Shown: positions 62,461 through 64,000 of the stretch, piece after piece
How the letters are laid out: each line of letters opens with the position of its first letter
Position numbering within the stretch: position 1 is the first letter of the stretch
Assembly (NCBI GenBank): GCA_003576695.1
Contig: QOZQ01000017.1
Coordinates: 1 to 64,000 of the forward strand
DNA from: Taklimakanibacter lacteus
GTDB lineage: Bacteria; Pseudomonadota; Alphaproteobacteria; Rhizobiales; Aestuariivirgaceae
Direction of reading: 5' to 3'
Length of the DNA stretch: 64,000 nt
The notes under the pieces: model-generated
Database searches by the model: none
What the model saw: only the letters and a program-made list of their open reading frames with translations
Told to the model about the DNA's origin: nothing
Program-made: the position numbers and the translations under genes

Positions 62461-63204
62461 TCAGTCGCCGCAAGGCATATCGAACACCAGCAGTCCAGCT
62501 TTTCCGAGTGGGAGCTGAGCCACGACCTGGCCCTGCGGATTGATGACGGCGGTCGGGCCCAAGGCAACGCTTCCATCCCGTTCGCCGGTCACATCGGCGG
62601 AGAGGAGCCAGAGTCCAGTTTCCCGGCAGCGTTCGCCCCTGACGAGATTGTGCAGGGTCTTGAAGGCTTCGGCTCTTTGCCGCTGCATCATGTTGTTGGA
62701 GGGACAGACGACGAGCGATGCGCCGAGCTCGGCGATCCTGCGCGGCGCCTCGGGGAAGTTCGTGTCGTAGCAGATATTGATGCCGAAACGCAGGCCCTCG
62801 ACTTCGAAGATGGGGCTTCCGTCTCCGGCGGAGAATGCCCGTTCGCCATCCAAGAGATGCGCTTTCCGGTATCGGCCGACCAGATGGCCGTGCGCGACGA
62901 CGACGGCGGTGTTGAAGAGGCGTCCACCGTCGCTCTCGATCATGCCGATGACCAGCATCGGTCCGGCTTTCGGCAGCCGGTCGAGAATGCGGTTGAAGTC
63001 GGGCGAGCCGAGATCGAGCGCATGCCGCCGCGCCGAAGTCTCATCGGTCAGGTAGCCCTGCAGGAAGCCTTCCGGGAAGCACAGTAAGGCAGCCCCTTCC
63101 GCATCGGCACGACGGGCGAGGTCGCTGATGCACCGCAAGGCGGCGTCGACATTCTCGCGATATTCGACGGTCTGCGCCGCAGCGATGCGTATGATGGGCA
63201 TCAT
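62461..63204 (-). CDS. Nitrilase-superfamily carbon-nitrogen hydrolase
   Basis: A 247-residue hydrolase with the Glu-Lys-Cys triad: Glu in LCFPEGFLQGY, Lys in YRKAHLLDGE, Cys in GINICYDTNFPE. Cleaves a carbon-nitrogen bond in an amide or nitrile; the substrate is unknown. The ATG at 63204 overlaps the stop of the upstream YhaV-type toxin gene (ATGA), an unusual partnership. A longer reading frame upstream (to 63282) runs within the toxin gene and is discounted. The C-terminus ends shortly after the active-site half; length is near the lower family limit. Confidence 0.88.
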   Translation of the reverse strand: MMPIIRIAAAQTVEYRENVDAALRCISDLARRADAEGAALLCFPEGFLQGYLTDETSARRHALDLGSPDFNRILDRLPKAGPMLVIGMIESDGGRLFNTAVVVAHGHLVGRYRKAHLLDGERAFSAGDGSPIFEVEGLRFGINICYDTNFPEAPRRIAELGASLVVCPSNNMMQRQRAEAFKTLHNLVRGERCRETGLWLLSADVTGERDGSVALGPTAVINPQGQVVAQLPLGKAGLLVFDMPCGD

Positions 63205-63710
63205 TTTCCCGTCTTCACCTGCAGCCGCTTTAGTCTTGCTCCAGCTTCGGCGCTTGATGCAGCTCGGAGCAGTGATGGCCAATTGTCGGGCGGGTTGCCG
63301 CGCTGAAGCATCTTGCGGAAGACGGCATAGGCGTCCGCATCGCTCTCATATGCGCGCAATGAATTGTCGTCATTGACCCATGCGAGGACAATCGTGTTGC
63401 TTTCAGCAGAACGCTGGTAGCGGAAGAAGAGGCGGAACTGCTGCAGGAACTTCGCTCGGAACCAATGCTTGTAGTCATTCCCGAGCGTATCGCCTTGACG
63501 ATAGATGTCGCGTGTTGGATCACTGGGAATGTCTTCGAAGGCAACCTTAATCACAGCCGCGAGCAATTTCGCTGCCCGCTTTTTCCTGTAGCCCCTGGCA
63601 TCCTTCGCGCGCGCTTTTTCAACTTTCGCAATCAATGTTTCCAGCTGGTCGAGAAACAGTGGATGCGCATAGATGGTCCATCCATTGATCTTGACAGGCG
63701 CGTCAGTCAC
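63201..63710 (-). CDS. yhaV: YhaV-family type II toxin (RelE-like ribonuclease)
   Basis: A 169-residue toxin. YhaV markers are INGWTIYAHPLFLDQLETLI at the N-terminus, FEDIPSDPTRDIYRQGDTLG, HWFRAKFLQQFRLFFRYQR and VLAWVNDDNSLRAYESDADAYAVF. YhaV cleaves RNA and is neutralised by PrlF, whose gene lies directly upstream and overlaps by 4 bp (GTG start within the PrlF stop). Moderately lower GC than neighbours. The downstream nitrilase gene is translationally coupled. Confidence 0.9.
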   Translation of the reverse strand: MTDAPVKINGWTIYAHPLFLDQLETLIAKVEKARAKDARGYRKKRAAKLLAAVIKVAFEDIPSDPTRDIYRQGDTLGNDYKHWFRAKFLQQFRLFFRYQRSAESNTIVLAWVNDDNSLRAYESDADAYAVFRKMLQRGNPPDNWPSLLRAASSAEAGARLKRLQVKTGK

Positions 63711-64000
63711 GCCTCGTCGTCCGGCAGCGCCTCGTCGAGATCGACAGTCACACCGCGGACCAGCTTCCTGCCGCGCTCCAGGAGATCGCGCGAAACCGGC
63801 TTTATCCGCGCGGGCTCAGCCGCCATGTCCTTGGCCAGAAATGCCAGGAACTTTCCGATTACCGGATCGGGCTTTTCAGCACTCTCCTGTTTGGCGAGGA
63901 CGACGGTACCATCGGCGAGACCGCGAAACACGACGCGATCGCGCTTGCCGAGCGCCAGCATCTTGCGAATTGCCGCCGGAACGGTCGTTTGGCCGCGATC
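63707..64000 (-). CDS. prlF: PrlF-family antitoxin (5' end outside the window)
   Basis: The visible 97 residues begin with DRGQTTVPAAIRKMLALGKR, which is the swapped-hairpin AbrB-like DNA-binding fold of PrlF/SohA, and end with a helical, acidic C-terminus that would bind the toxin (DLLERGRKLVRGVTVDLDEA). The start codon lies beyond position 64000; an internal ATG at 63961 would cut the DNA-binding domain and is rejected. Autoregulates the operon with YhaV in the known system. Confidence 0.85.
   Translation of the reverse strand, partial: DRGQTTVPAAIRKMLALGKRDRVVFRGLADGTVVLAKQESAEKPDPVIGKFLAFLAKDMAAEPARIKPVSRDLLERGRKLVRGVTVDLDEALPDDEA

Noticed and set aside
63204-63282. N-terminal extension of the nitrilase gene
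   Set aside because: It runs within the YhaV coding region and precedes the normal MMPIIRIAAAQT start of the family.

Overview
The window is chromosomal DNA of a GC-rich alphaproteobacterium, most likely of the order Hyphomicrobiales (Rhizobiales). This rests on a FeuP/FeuQ-like two-component pair, a ccmI-ccmE-ccmF-ccmH / degP / response regulator / histidine kinase / glnE / PleC-like kinase backbone of the rhizobial kind, a heterotetrameric sarcosine oxidase operon, a plausible CtrA box (TTAA-N7-TTAA), and many overlapping ATGA/GTGA operon junctions. Coding density is high. No rRNA, tRNA, CRISPR array, prophage or insertion sequence was recognised. The right edge cuts an antitoxin gene.

Layout. 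0.2-7.2 kb: a small conserved-looking ORF, a minus-strand run (PBP1A-type peptidoglycan synthase, DUF1214 and DUF1254 membrane proteins, an SDR), then a divergent CofD/YvcK-like protein with a YcgN-type cysteine-cluster protein, and a GNAT acetyltransferase. 7.5-9.9 kb: a small PepSY-like secreted protein followed by a FeuP/FeuQ-type two-component system. 9.9-15.2 kb: a candidate structured small RNA, then a four-gene spore-coat-U (Csu/archaic type) chaperone-usher pilus operon that abuts a 35-codon remnant of an argE-like gene. 15.2-24.6 kb: a one-carbon/methylamine block (GlxA/AraC regulator, methylenetetrahydrofolate reductase, sarcosine oxidase soxBDAG), split by a secreted glycine-rich protein with an AT-rich, CtrA-box-bearing promoter and by a small unknown gene. 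24.7-33.1 kb: cytochrome c maturation genes ccmIEFH, an orphan gene, a DegP-like protease and a second OmpR-type two-component system.

33.1-52.2 kb is a carbohydrate region of about 20 kb. One divergon pairs [RpiR regulator, metallo-beta-lactamase-fold hydrolase, 2-hydroxyacid dehydrogenase, shikimate-dehydrogenase-like protein, cupin-type phosphoglucose isomerase] with [sugar ABC importer, two FGGY kinases, SDR, GldA-like and zinc alcohol dehydrogenases, SorC regulator]. Beside it lies a second ABC importer with its own FadR-type GntR regulator. Operator-like palindromes fitting an RpiR/HexR-type and a FadR-type repressor lie in the two divergent promoter regions. The pathway as a set is not one I can name, and it is the best candidate in the window for something undescribed.

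52.3-64 kb: a methyltransferase, glnE, an intergenic repeat element, an EF-hand / ECF sigma / membrane protein / CpxP-like sensor module, a DUF1062 protein, a nucleotidyltransferase-fold protein, a large PAS histidine kinase that is probably PleC, and a prlF-yhaV toxin-antitoxin pair translationally joined to a nitrilase-family hydrolase. All functions are read from motifs and family knowledge; no database search was run.
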